This document shows positions 1 to 7,570 of a DNA stretch of 51,257 bases, one piece after another. The stretch's first letter is position 1. Every line of letters begins with the position of its first letter. The stretch comes from Chitinophaga pinensis. Lineage in GTDB: Bacteria; Bacteroidota; Bacteroidia; Flavobacteriales_D; Crocinitomicaceae. Where the stretch lies: NCBI GenBank assembly GCA_943324565.2, contig CALPMC020000006.1, forward strand, positions 1 to 51,257, in the 5' to 3' direction. A model generated the notes under the pieces. That model was not told where the DNA came from. It did not search any database and saw only the letters and a list, made by a program, of their open reading frames with translations. Both the position numbers and the translations under genes were made by a program.

Positions 1-135
1 AAACCTGTTGTTCTTATTGATAAGTCTTTAGATGCTTATAATAATAAGGTTCTTTTTCCTGAAAAGTTAGCTAAAGCTAATGAACGTTTAAAGAAATCGG
101 GGCTTCCTGATTTTAAGGCTTTAAATCGCAAATAG
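1..135 (+). CDS. 3' end of a small basic protein (partial)
   Basis: The first 44 codons of the window are open in frame 1 and end at TAG 133-135. The start lies outside the window. I do not recognise a named family. The visible tail has the pattern KPVVLID, KVLFPEKLAKANERL and GLP. It aligns with the 50-aa protein encoded on the minus strand at 7204-7356 (KPLVAID, KVIFTKKLEKANKIL, KLP), at about 18 identities in 39 positions by eye. This suggests two members of one small-protein family about 7 kb apart, and that only about 10-15 residues are missing here. It converges with the RNase Z gene, with 5 bp between the two stops. Confidence 0.6.
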   Translation, partial: KPVVLIDKSLDAYNNKVLFPEKLAKANERLKKSGLPDFKALNRK

Positions 136-140
136 GCAAG

Positions 141-1064
141 CTAATTAACCTTCTCCAAATTCACCACCATACCATCTTCTGCACTAATCGTATTTTCGAA
201 AATTGATTTCGCTTCTTCAATATGTGTTGCTGAATTTTCGTAGCGAGAAGAGAAATGTCCGAGTATTAGTTTTTTAACATTTGCCTCTTTTGCAACTGCT
301 GCCGCTTGTTTAGCCGTAGAGTGAAAGGTAGTCTTCGCACGATCGATGTGTTCTTCCGTAAAAGTAGCTTCGTGATAAAGCAAATCAACATTTCGAATGC
401 TTTTGATGATTGTTTCATTCGGTTTTGTGTCTGAGCAAAACGCATACGAATGAGCAGGTTTTGGAGGAAAAGTATAATCTTCGAAGTTGCGAGTTTCACC
501 ATTTTCAAGTACAATATTTTGTCCTTTTTTTAGCAATGGAAAATGCTGAATCAATAAACCTGCACCTTTAATTGCTGTTGCATCTAATTGATATTCTTTT
601 GGTTTTTCTTGAATTTTAAATCCACACGTTTCAATGCGATGTTTCAACGGAAAACTACTAATTTCAATCAATCGATCTTCGAAAATGAGTTGTTCATCTT
701 TATATTGTAGCGGTACAAAATCAATTTTAAACGTCAATTTGTTTTTTCCAACTTCCAACATTCCTTTCATCAATTGCTCCAATTCAGGATGACCATAAAC
801 AGTAATTCCTTGATTTCGGCCTAATAAATTCATTGTGCTCAACAGTCCAGGTAAACCAAAAAAATGGTCACCATGAAGATGCGAAATGAGAATGTGTGTG
901 ATTTTTTGAAGCTTGATTCCGTACTTTCGGATTTGCGATTGCGTTCCCTCACCACAATCAATTAAAATATGGCGATTGTTACATTCAATGTATTGAGCAG
1001 TTGTGGCTCTTATTGCAGTTGGTAATGCAGCACCACTTCCTAAAATGGTAAGATTAAAACTCAC
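141..1064 (-). CDS. rnz: Ribonuclease Z
   Basis: This 307-aa metallo-beta-lactamase-fold endonuclease removes 3' trailers from tRNA precursors. The first Zn motif HLHGDH is at residues 62-67. Further expected ligands are D212 in the FCSDT segment and H270 in GHFSSRY, with HSTAKQAA around 248-255. Length and motif order fit bacterial RNase Z. The start is GTG at 1064, because no in-frame ATG precedes the conserved N-terminal strand. This GTG overlaps the TGA of the upstream STAS gene (GTGA, 4 bp), which implies translational coupling. The tRNA genes of this window do not encode CCA, so their 3' ends need this type of processing. Confidence 0.95.
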   Translation of the reverse strand: MSFNLTILGSGAALPTAIRATTAQYIECNNRHILIDCGEGTQSQIRKYGIKLQKITHILISHLHGDHFFGLPGLLSTMNLLGRNQGITVYGHPELEQLMKGMLEVGKNKLTFKIDFVPLQYKDEQLIFEDRLIEISSFPLKHRIETCGFKIQEKPKEYQLDATAIKGAGLLIQHFPLLKKGQNIVLENGETRNFEDYTFPPKPAHSYAFCSDTKPNETIIKSIRNVDLLYHEATFTEEHIDRAKTTFHSTAKQAAAVAKEANVKKLILGHFSSRYENSATHIEEAKSIFENTISAEDGMVVNLEKVN

Positions 1065-1402
1065 AGTGCTAATGCAGAAACGGCCTCTTCTTTTTCTTTA
1101 CAGATGGTAAAAACTTTGTCTAACTGTGCAATTTCAATCATTTTTTTGACATTTGCTTGCAAACCACAAATTGCGAAAGAACCATTGGTGTCTTTACACA
1201 ATCTATTTCCGACAAGAATAGCACTAAGACCTGTAGAATCGCAATATTTCGTTTTGGACAAGTCAAGTACCATCTGGTTTTTACCTGTTTTATTGATGTG
1301 TAAAAAATGAGCTTTTAATTCAGGAGCATTTCCAGCATCTAGTTTGTCAACGTGAGATTGAACTACAATTATATTTCCTATTTGTTCGTTTGAAAAGTTC
1401 AT
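1061..1402 (-). CDS. STAS-domain protein (anti-sigma factor antagonist type)
   Basis: This 113-aa single-domain protein has the SpoIIAA/RsbV-like STAS fold. The switch segment CDSTGLSAIL contains D55-S56-T57-G58, where the serine is the residue phosphorylated by partner kinases in the family. Partner switching is therefore possible, but no anti-sigma kinase or sigma factor is encoded nearby, so the partner is unknown. The 3' end overlaps the GTG start of rnz by 4 bp, so the two form one transcript. A TAnnTTTG element lies 17-24 bp upstream of the ATG. Confidence 0.85.
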   Translation of the reverse strand: MNFSNEQIGNIIVVQSHVDKLDAGNAPELKAHFLHINKTGKNQMVLDLSKTKYCDSTGLSAILVGNRLCKDTNGSFAICGLQANVKKMIEIAQLDKVFTICKEKEEAVSALAL

Positions 1403-1418
1403 AGTGCATCTGTTTTGT

Positions 1419-1426
1419 CAAATGTA
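1419..1426 (-). promoter_or_regulatory. Promoter -7 element for the STAS-rnz unit
   Basis: On the minus strand the sequence reads TACATTTG, matching the Bacteroidota TAnnTTTG consensus. It predicts a leader of roughly 13 nt before the ATG at 1402. No clear TTTG -33 element is seen at the right distance, so the call rests on one element and its position. Confidence 0.45.
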
Positions 1427-1560
1427 ATTATATTTTGTGTACACGCTTTAACAGTTGTAAAAATTTCAGTGCGAAATCGTTAGGAAATTAAAAATTGAAA
1501 ATAGATTTGATAATAATGAACTTAGTTTATTGTTGAACTTAAATTGATTTGTTAAATAAT

Positions 1561-3162
1561 TTATTTGAATTCAATAATCATTTCAACTCTTCGGTTTTTC
1601 TTGCGACCTTCTGGTGTTTCATTAGTTTCTATTGGTCTTGATTCGCCATAATATTCAATTTTAAAGCGATCAAAATTTAAACCTTTACTTACAACATAAT
1701 CCCTAACAGCTTCAGCTCTCTTTTTCGATAATTCCATATTTGAAGCATCATCTCCAATATTATCTGTGTGTCCAACTAATTTTAAAATCCACTCAGGTTT
1801 TTCAGAAAGCAATAAGGATAACATATCCAATGCTGGTAGTGACGATTTAACAATTACCGAGCTATTCGTTTCAAACTCCAAATTCTCAATTGCTTTTGAA
1901 ACGATTTCTTTTTGTTTTTCTGTTATTTTTGGGCAACCATCATTTTCTTTTTCTCCTTTTGTTTCTGGACATTTGTCAATTGAATTGGGAACGCCATCAC
2001 CATCATTGTCCTCAATTGGACAGCCAAAATTTGAAATTGGACCAGAAACAGATGGGCATTTATCAAGATTGTCTTTTACTCCATCACCATCTTTGTCGCC
2101 CCAAGGACATCCTAAATTTTCTTTGTCTCCAGCTATTTCTGGACATTTGTCCTCATTATCATTTAATCCATCTGAATCTTTATCACCCCAAGGACAGCCA
2201 TTGTTTGCTCGATCCCCAATTAAATCGGCGCATTTATCTTTTTTATCAGGAACACCATCTCCATCTGAATCTTTTTGATGTGAAAATTTATACGAAAGTG
2301 TAATTTCGTGACTTCCAGATGAGTACTTTCTTAGGTTTGATGTTGTAATATCATAAGAATAATAAATACCAAATCTATCTTTCTCGATGCCAACTAATAA
2401 AGAAACTGCATCTGAACTTCGATATGAAATTCCAGAAACGAATAAATCTTTTATCTTCAAATTCCCACCAATCTCAAGCTGTGTTGGTTGAATAAATGTT
2501 GAACGGATAAGCAAATACGGAAGTAATTTGACATTGTTTTTAAGGGCATATTCATAATTTATTGTAACGTTATACTGACGAATTAGACGGTTTTTATCTA
2601 AAACTGAATTATTCAACGCATTTAATTTTTTTAATGAACTTTGAAAAAGTTGTTGACTCGATAAACCAATTTGTAACCCTTTAAATTTATAAGATATACC
2701 CAAATTGAAATCAGGTGATGCACTATTTACTTTTCCGTAAAGTGTTAGATCATTGCTTGAATTTGAAACGATAGATGAACCGTCATACGCATATTGATTT
2801 AACAATCCTGTAGCTCCAATCGATAGACTTGAATTTTCAGTTAATTCAAATCGATATCTAAAATTGAGTCCAATGCCAGTTTGTTTTATTGCGCCTCCAA
2901 AATCATCTAATATTAAAAACCCACCAACTGCAAACTTTTCATTTTTAAGATTTGAATGTCCAGCAATTTTATAGGTTGATGGTGCTCCATTGAAACCAAC
3001 CCATTGTTGTCTTGTACTAACTAAAAAGTGAATGTCTTTTGAACCAGTTGTTGCTGGGTTTACCAAAAAAGTATTATTGTAGTATTGCGTATTTACAGGT
3101 AATTGTTGTGCGAAACTTAAAGAGGCAGTAAACAATATAACTATCAATTTAATTGTTTTCAT
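1561..3162 (-). CDS. PorP/SprF-family outer-membrane protein fused to TSP3 repeats and an OmpA domain
   Basis: This 533-aa protein has three parts. A signal peptide ends near residue 18 (SLSFAQQ). A PorP/SprF-like beta-barrel follows (about 20-295) with the family opening LPVNTQYYNNTFLVNPATTG. Thrombospondin type 3 Ca-binding repeats follow (DSDGDGVPD and variants, about 297-415). An OmpA C-terminal peptidoglycan-binding domain (about 425-533) carries the GHTD motif and the NRRVEM end. PorP/SprF proteins are outer-membrane components or accessories of type IX secretion and often pair with one large exported partner. The gene starts 2 bp after the stop of the 965-aa T9SS cargo, so they are probably made and used together. 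The OmpA fusion suggests the barrel is anchored to the cell wall. Confidence 0.88.
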   Translation of the reverse strand: MKTIKLIVILFTASLSFAQQLPVNTQYYNNTFLVNPATTGSKDIHFLVSTRQQWVGFNGAPSTYKIAGHSNLKNEKFAVGGFLILDDFGGAIKQTGIGLNFRYRFELTENSSLSIGATGLLNQYAYDGSSIVSNSSNDLTLYGKVNSASPDFNLGISYKFKGLQIGLSSQQLFQSSLKKLNALNNSVLDKNRLIRQYNVTINYEYALKNNVKLLPYLLIRSTFIQPTQLEIGGNLKIKDLFVSGISYRSSDAVSLLVGIEKDRFGIYYSYDITTSNLRKYSSGSHEITLSYKFSHQKDSDGDGVPDKKDKCADLIGDRANNGCPWGDKDSDGLNDNEDKCPEIAGDKENLGCPWGDKDGDGVKDNLDKCPSVSGPISNFGCPIEDNDGDGVPNSIDKCPETKGEKENDGCPKITEKQKEIVSKAIENLEFETNSSVIVKSSLPALDMLSLLLSEKPEWILKLVGHTDNIGDDASNMELSKKRAEAVRDYVVSKGLNFDRFKIEYYGESRPIETNETPEGRKKNRRVEMIIEFK

Positions 3163-3164
3163 AA

Positions 3165-6062
3165 TTAATACTTTATTGTTAATGTTCCATTGAATACTTG
3201 GCCATTTCCTAAATCAACCACAAAATAGTAATCTGCAACAGGTAATTGTTTGTCTTGATAACTTCCATCCCAATTTACTGCTGTTCCATTGCTCTCAAAA
3301 ACTGTTTGTCCCCAACGATTGAAAACTTGTACTTGATTTTTAGTAAACTGCTCAATTCCAATTATATTCCATTTGTCATTTTCATTGTCTCCATTCGGAC
3401 TGAACCCTGTTGGGACAATCAAGCAATCACCTTCGCCATCTTGTAAATTAAAATTAGCGATTGATGAACAATCATTAGCATCTGTTACTGTAACACCATA
3501 ATTACCAGCTGAAACATTTAATAAGTTCTGTGTATTAGAACCATTGTACCATTGATAAGTAAAAGGAATTGATCCTGTGACGCTTACATTAATACTTCCA
3601 GAAACTCCTCCTTCACAATCAGGAAGAATGGAATTAAATGCGATTGATGGAGGATTATTGACAGAAACAAGAATACTATCTTTTCCACTGCAACCATTTC
3701 CATCGGTTCCAATTACTTCATAATTTGTTGTAACGGTTGGAGAAAATGGCGTGTTATTCGAAACTCCATTTGACCACGAATAAGTTGTAGCGCCTGCTCC
3801 ATTTAGAGTAATACTTTCTCCTGAACAAATAATTATATCAGGTCCTGCATTTACATTCAATGTTCCGACGACCGAAAGATTTATTGTAATTATACTATCA
3901 CAGCCGTTCTGATTTTGTAGTGTGTCTATGTATGTTCCTGTTTGATTGTAAACTATTCCTGTTGGCGATGTATAGGAGCTACATACAACGGGAGAAATAG
4001 AAGATTGAGTTGGTGTTAGTATGGTTAATTGAGTAATGATGATACTGTCACAACCCAATGAAGTTAAAAGTGTATCATAATATTGACCCGATTGAGTATA
4101 CGTATTACCAGAAGGAGAAAGGTAACTTGAACATACCGTTTTTGTTTCGTTTACAGTTGAACTATTATTGACTGTAAGTTGGATTGTTACAATGCTATCA
4201 CAACCGTTATTTGTTGTATACGTTTCTTGATAAGTGCCACTATTACTATAATTATTACCTAATGGAGAGATATAATTACCGCAAGACGAAATTGATACTA
4301 TGTTTTGTATTGTTGTAATTGTCAAGTTAATCGTAACAATACTATCACATCCATTGACATTGGAATATGTTTCTGTGTAAGTCCCAGAAGAACTATAATT
4401 ATTTCCTTGTGGCGAAGTATAACTATCACATCGAGAAATTGAAACACTGTTGGTTTGAGTTGGTAAAATTGTTAAGTTGAGGGTTACTATACTGTCGCAA
4501 CCGAATATATTTACTAGTGTATCTGTATAGGTGCCAGAAGCTGAATAGGTTGTATTGTTTGTTGACCATGTATAGGGTTGGCATTGCGAAATTGAGAAAG
4601 ATGAGCTATTTGAAGGGCAATAATTAAATTTTAGTAAAAATGGAGAATAATAATTTGTTACTCCGCCCCAAGTGTGAGATATTGAATTTAAGTAATTCGT
4701 TTGAGTGTCACTAGTATTAAAGTCAACTTGTCCTCTAAAATTTCCTGAAATATAAATTGAATTTTGATTTACTTGAACAGCCGCGGACTCGTTTGTGTAA
4801 TTATTAGCTTCTCCCGTTAAAATTCCAGCCCATATAAAATCACCAAGAGTTGTTAATTTTAAAATAAACGTATTAGACCCTCCTGAGGCAGTTAAATTGA
4901 ATATTTCTGAATTGGACGGATTAAAGTCAGCTTCTCCCTGAGTTATTCCGGTTATGTAATAATTGTTTTGTGAATCGGATGTTATAAAAAATCCTTGAGG
5001 ATTTGAGGAAGAAATGATAGATTTTGCCCAAATGAAATTGGCGTTTTCATCCCACTTGCATATAAAAGCATTTATTGTTGATGGTGATAAATTATTTACA
5101 CCTATTCCAGGATTAAAATCAACAATTCCGTTATTATATCCTGTAAATATAATGTCATTATTTGAGTCAATCGTAATCCCGTTTCCTTTATCTGAGCCCG
5201 ACCCCCCAATAGATTTTACCCAAATAAGATCGCCTGATGAGTTTAATTTTTGCACAAAAAAATCATAAGCTCCATTTGAAGTTAGATTGGAAACACCTGA
5301 ATTGGGATCAAAATCAACTGTTCCTTGGAAATTACCAATTACATAAATATCTCCATTTGTTGAAGTTGCAATTCCATTACCTTCATCAATAAAAGTTGTA
5401 TTTCCACCAAATCCTTTAATCCATTGAGGATTGCCATTTGCATTCCATTTTGCAATAAAAACGTCATCTGCTCCATTTGAAGTTATTGTTTGAGAGGCTA
5501 ATGTTATTGAATTTTGATAACTTCCAGTAATTATGACATTATCAAAAATATCTATTGAAATATCATTTATTGAAGTAATATCATTACCATAACTTTTAAC
5601 CCACTGAAAATTAGAGTTTAAGTCTAAGGAAACTATAAAACAACTTCCAATTGACGCTAATGTGTTACTTCCATTTGGATTAAAGTTTATAATGCCCGAG
5701 AAATTTCCTGTGATGTAAATTTTATCATTTTTGACACAAATCTTTTTTGGTTTACATATAGCACTATTATTTGACACTAATTCTTTTTTAAAGAATTTTA
5801 TCCAAATTAAAGTACCATTTGGATCAAATTTGGAAATTGCACCACACCCACTTGTAGGTGCATAAATAGGGGAACCTGTTGGATTGAAATTGTCTTGTGT
5901 ATCACCGCTACTCAACACATATGAGTTTCCAATACTGTCAATTACCATATCATATTCCGAGAATCCTGTTGAGCTCCATCTTTTCGCCCAGTCAAAAGTA
6001 GGAGCTTGGCTAAATGCCAAAATTCCCATCATTGAAAAAATGAATAGTAATATAGTTTTCAT
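3165..6062 (-). CDS. Large T9SS type B cargo: beta-propeller/repeat surface protein
   Basis: This 965-aa exported protein has a signal peptide (about 1-18, ending AFSQ). A long SBBP-like beta-propeller region follows (about 25-480) with repeated motifs of the NGNPQWIKGFGG and DFNPNSG kind. Five tandem repeats of about 50 residues occupy about 487-731, each ending near GCDSIVTI.LTI and each with conserved cysteines. A PKD/Ig-like segment (about 733-800) and a SprB-like segment (about 801-880, VTVTDANDC) come next. The C-terminal type B sorting domain spans 883-965 (FSPNGDNENDKWNI, VFNRWGQ.VFES, WDG). Such proteins are gliding or adhesion candidates on the cell surface. Its start overlaps the upstream stop (ATGA, 6059-6062), and it is followed directly by its likely PorP partner. 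Confidence 0.9.
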   Translation of the reverse strand: MKTILLFIFSMMGILAFSQAPTFDWAKRWSSTGFSEYDMVIDSIGNSYVLSSGDTQDNFNPTGSPIYAPTSGCGAISKFDPNGTLIWIKFFKKELVSNNSAICKPKKICVKNDKIYITGNFSGIINFNPNGSNTLASIGSCFIVSLDLNSNFQWVKSYGNDITSINDISIDIFDNVIITGSYQNSITLASQTITSNGADDVFIAKWNANGNPQWIKGFGGNTTFIDEGNGIATSTNGDIYVIGNFQGTVDFDPNSGVSNLTSNGAYDFFVQKLNSSGDLIWVKSIGGSGSDKGNGITIDSNNDIIFTGYNNGIVDFNPGIGVNNLSPSTINAFICKWDENANFIWAKSIISSSNPQGFFITSDSQNNYYITGITQGEADFNPSNSEIFNLTASGGSNTFILKLTTLGDFIWAGILTGEANNYTNESAAVQVNQNSIYISGNFRGQVDFNTSDTQTNYLNSISHTWGGVTNYYSPFLLKFNYCPSNSSSFSISQCQPYTWSTNNTTYSASGTYTDTLVNIFGCDSIVTLNLTILPTQTNSVSISRCDSYTSPQGNNYSSSGTYTETYSNVNGCDSIVTINLTITTIQNIVSISSCGNYISPLGNNYSNSGTYQETYTTNNGCDSIVTIQLTVNNSSTVNETKTVCSSYLSPSGNTYTQSGQYYDTLLTSLGCDSIIITQLTILTPTQSSISPVVCSSYTSPTGIVYNQTGTYIDTLQNQNGCDSIITINLSVVGTLNVNAGPDIIICSGESITLNGAGATTYSWSNGVSNNTPFSPTVTTNYEVIGTDGNGCSGKDSILVSVNNPPSIAFNSILPDCEGGVSGSINVSVTGSIPFTYQWYNGSNTQNLLNVSAGNYGVTVTDANDCSSIANFNLQDGEGDCLIVPTGFSPNGDNENDKWNIIGIEQFTKNQVQVFNRWGQTVFESNGTAVNWDGSYQDKQLPVADYYFVVDLGNGQVFNGTLTIKY

Positions 6063-6514
6063 ATTTTTTTAAAATTTGATTTGTCAAAAAACTCGTATTT
6101 GTCTTTTATGTAATAAGATTCAGGACCAGAAAAAATCATTTCACTTTCCCAAAGTTCACATAGCACAGGTGCCTGCTGTAACCATGAATTCATACCACGG
6201 TGCCAGCTTTTCCATATTTCGTCGGAAATTCTATTTTTCTTTTTCCAATAATATTCCTCAGCGCAGAGATTAAAGAATTCCATTGCAGCGTCATATAATA
6301 ATGGATCTTTTGTTATCAATTTCATATCCGCACTTTTCAACTCATTTAGTTTGTTGTTAATGTTTGAGTAACGAATGTTAAAATCTCTAAAAAGTTCTTT
6401 TTCAGTGTTATCCTCATTTAATTTAGTTTGTTGTCGTGTGTAACTAAATCCGACAATCGCAAGAATTAATGGAGAAACACAATTACACATTAACTCAATA
6501 CATTGAAAATTCAT
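6059..6514 (-). CDS. Hypothetical membrane-anchored protein
   Basis: I do not recognise this protein with certainty. From the chosen ATG at 6514 it has 151 aa. It has one N-terminal hydrophobic segment (about 8-25, CNCVSPLILAIVGFSY) and a soluble helical part rich in charged residues and aromatics (FFNLCAEEYYWKKK, EIWKSWHRGMNSW). This resembles small membrane proteins of the DUF4760 kind, but that is only an impression. An open frame continues upstream to 6577, but the TAnnTTTG element at 6530-6537 would then lie inside the gene, so the internal ATG is preferred. Its TGA overlaps the ATG of the surface protein gene, so it may be the first gene of that operon. Confidence 0.65.
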   Translation of the reverse strand: MNFQCIELMCNCVSPLILAIVGFSYTRQQTKLNEDNTEKELFRDFNIRYSNINNKLNELKSADMKLITKDPLLYDAAMEFFNLCAEEYYWKKKNRISDEIWKSWHRGMNSWLQQAPVLCELWESEMIFSGPESYYIKDKYEFFDKSNFKKI

Positions 6515-6529
6515 GTTAAATATTTTCGA

Positions 6530-6537
6530 CAAAAATA
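6530..6537 (-). promoter_or_regulatory. Promoter -7 element for the surface-protein operon
   Basis: The minus strand reads TATTTTTG, a match to TAnnTTTG, 15 bp upstream of the ATG at 6514. It supports the shorter start of the hypothetical protein. The region between this element and the XRE gene also holds repeated AAAGAGT boxes, so the divergent regulator may control this promoter. Confidence 0.45.
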
Positions 6538-6544
6538 CCAAATA

Positions 6545-6639
6545 ACTCTTAATAAAGAGTAAAAGAATAAAGAGCAAGTAAAAAAGCGGTAATGTAATTT
6601 ATGGACAATTCATTGATTTGCTTTTTTAAAAGAGTAAAA
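6545..6639. promoter_or_regulatory. Candidate operator: inverted and direct AAAGAGT repeats
   Basis: ACTCTT at 6545-6550 and AAGAGT at 6555-6560 form a perfect 6-bp inverted repeat with a 4-nt spacer. The 11-mer AAAGAGTAAAA occurs exactly at 6554-6564 and again at 6629-6639, where the second copy runs into the ATG of the XRE gene. A further AAAGAG is at 6570-6575. Repeats of this sort between an XRE regulator and a divergent operon are typical operators, possibly autoregulatory. Binding is inferred. Confidence 0.4.
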
Positions 6640-6902
6640 TGAATCCAAAAGCACCACGAACAATTGCCAAGAAAACAATAACTGAAGAAGAAAAAATTAT
6701 TCTTAAAAAAATTGGCGACAAACTTAAAGAGTTGCGTAAAGATGCTGGATACACAAGTTATGAGTATTTTGCTTATGAAAATAACATAAGTCGCCCCCAA
6801 TATGGAAAATATGAGGCAGGTGCTAACATTCAATTAAATACCTTGATTCGAATATTAAGTCATCTTAATATTTCATTAGAAGATTTTTTTAAAGGGATTT
6901 AG
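6639..6902 (+). CDS. XRE-family helix-turn-helix regulator
   Basis: This 87-aa protein has a basic N-terminal arm (1-20) and a single Cro/C1-type HTH (about 26-83): IGDKLKELRKDAGYTSYEYF, then NNISRPQYGKYEAGANIQL, then LIRILSHLNISLEDFF. The recognition helix and the YGKYEAG turn are intact. No metabolite or peptidase domain is fused, so it is a simple DNA-binding regulator. It is divergent from the surface-protein operon and the repeated AAAGAGT boxes sit between them. Downstream is a damaged copy of its own 3' end (7091-7188). It could also regulate an accessory element now mostly lost. Confidence 0.85.
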   Translation: MNPKAPRTIAKKTITEEEKIILKKIGDKLKELRKDAGYTSYEYFAYENNISRPQYGKYEAGANIQLNTLIRILSHLNISLEDFFKGI

Positions 6903-7090
6903 TTTTCAGAACTACAACTCCACACGCCCCGTCGTAAACGGAAAGCTTTTTTGGACGTTAAGATATTACGACTTTAGGATGTTAAGACAAAAAGCTTGAT
7001 TTTCTACTTGTAAGCTCGTTTGTGCTTTAATTGGTGGCGTAGTTGTTTCTGGATCAAACTTGTAGGAGTAGGCGGATAAGGCGCTTTAAG
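6903..7090. other. Non-coding stretch downstream of the XRE gene
   Basis: No open frame with coding character is seen. Inverted arms AAGCTTTTT (6943-6951) and AAAAAGCTT (6989-6997) flank a short tandem motif, GGACGTTAAGA then GGATGTTAAGA. They could form a long-looped hairpin acting as a terminator for the XRE gene. The rest looks like decayed sequence. Confidence 0.4.
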
Positions 7091-7188
7091 ATTGGAAAAT
7101 ATGAGGATGGAGCAAACATTCAATTAAATACCTCAATTCTAATACTAAGCCATCTTAATAGTTAATTAGAAGATTTTTAAGGGAATGT
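7091..7188 (+). pseudogene. Remnant of a second XRE regulator gene
   Basis: This stretch matches the last third of the XRE gene at 6787-6902. The copy reads GKYEDGANIQLNTSILILSH with a stop codon directly after HLNS, then LEDF and stop. The differences are largely at third codon positions (for example GGTGCT against GGAGCA), which indicates an old paralogue that was once under selection rather than a fresh duplication. No 5' part of the gene is recognisable. Confidence 0.7.
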
Positions 7189-7203
7189 GATAGTGTGGTA
7201 AGA

Positions 7204-7356
7204 TTACTTTTTTGATGGTAATTTTGCTGTTGACAATATCTTATTTGCCTTTTCCAATTTTTTAGTAAAAATTACTTTATCACGAAGTTTATCCAACTTA
7301 GTGTCTATTGCAACTAATGGTTTATTTTGTAATGAAATGGTTTTTTGTGTTTTCAT
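7204..7356 (-). CDS. Small basic protein, paralogue of the gene at the window start
   Basis: This 50-aa protein (MKTQKTISLQNKPLVAID, then KLDKLRDKVIFTKKLEKA, NKIL, KLPSKK) is lysine-rich and mostly helical in character. No named family is recognised. It shares clear identity with the carboxyl end of the protein cut by the left window edge, so it is a real, duplicated family rather than a chance frame. Its ATG overlaps the TGA of the frameshifted small gene at 7353-7485 (ATGA), which implies a two-gene unit. Toxin-antitoxin-like pairing is possible by architecture alone, with no sequence proof. Confidence 0.6.
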   Translation of the reverse strand: MKTQKTISLQNKPLVAIDTKLDKLRDKVIFTKKLEKANKILSTAKLPSKK

Positions 7357-7485
7357 ACTAATTTCTTTTGAACTAAAAATCCTTCATATTCTTTACCAAT
7401 TTCAAATTCAACGAAGTCATCACCGATTTGACCATAAAGGTAAAAATTCTTTTTTTATTTCCTCATAGTACCGTGTTATTCCCAT
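7353..7485 (-). pseudogene. Small gene with a +1 frameshift in a homopolymer tract
   Basis: From ATG 7485 the frame reads MGITRYYEEIKKE and then hits a stop. Moving to the +1 frame near 7446-7456 continues as FYLYGQIGDDFVEFEIG, then KEYEGFLVQKKLV, and stops at 7353 with ATGA overlap to the next gene. The coding strand has A7 followed by GAA and T5 at the break, so one extra base in a homopolymer explains it. The restored protein is about 43 aa, acidic in its second half. It is either a true mutation or a sequencing error. I do not recognise the family. Confidence 0.5.
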
Positions 7486-7516
7486 TCTATACAAACGTGT
7501 TCTCACTTTTGTAAAA

Positions 7517-7556
7517 TATCGAAACTTGTATTTTTTGCAAGTTTCGATAATTTATT
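7517..7556. repeat. Left copy of a 40-bp hairpin repeat flanking the ATPase gene
   Basis: TATCGAAACTTG (7517-7528) and CAAGTTTCGATA (7538-7549) form a perfect 12-bp stem with a 9-nt loop, followed by ATTTATT to 7556. The same 40 bp recurs at 8818-8857 in the same orientation with one mismatch (C7525 against T8826). This copy lies 15 bp before the ATPase ATG, so it would be in the mRNA leader. Confidence 0.9.
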
Positions 7557-7570
7557 ATTATTTTTATGTC

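Noticed and set aside
1890..2303. Plus-strand open frames of 137-170 codons over the PorP-OmpA gene
   Set aside because: They lie antisense to the TSP3 repeat coding region, whose low-complexity composition opens the opposite frames. The translations are repetitive and have no family features.
3880..4600. CRISPR-like regular spacing of about 150 bp
   Set aside because: The periodicity comes from five protein repeats in the adhesin gene. The DNA copies are diverged and contain no constant repeat with unique spacers.
6549..6833. Minus-strand 94-codon hydrophobic frame
   Set aside because: It overlaps the XRE gene entirely. Its hydrophobicity is the complement of the lysine-rich N-terminal arm.
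7446..7456. Programmed -1 ribosomal frameshift at the A7-G tract
   Set aside because: The downstream frame is +1, not -1, so the dnaX-type slippery site cannot produce the restored protein.
7526..7570. N-terminal extension of the ATPase
   Set aside because: The extra residues are encoded by the hairpin repeat itself, and the conserved start is the ATG at 7571.
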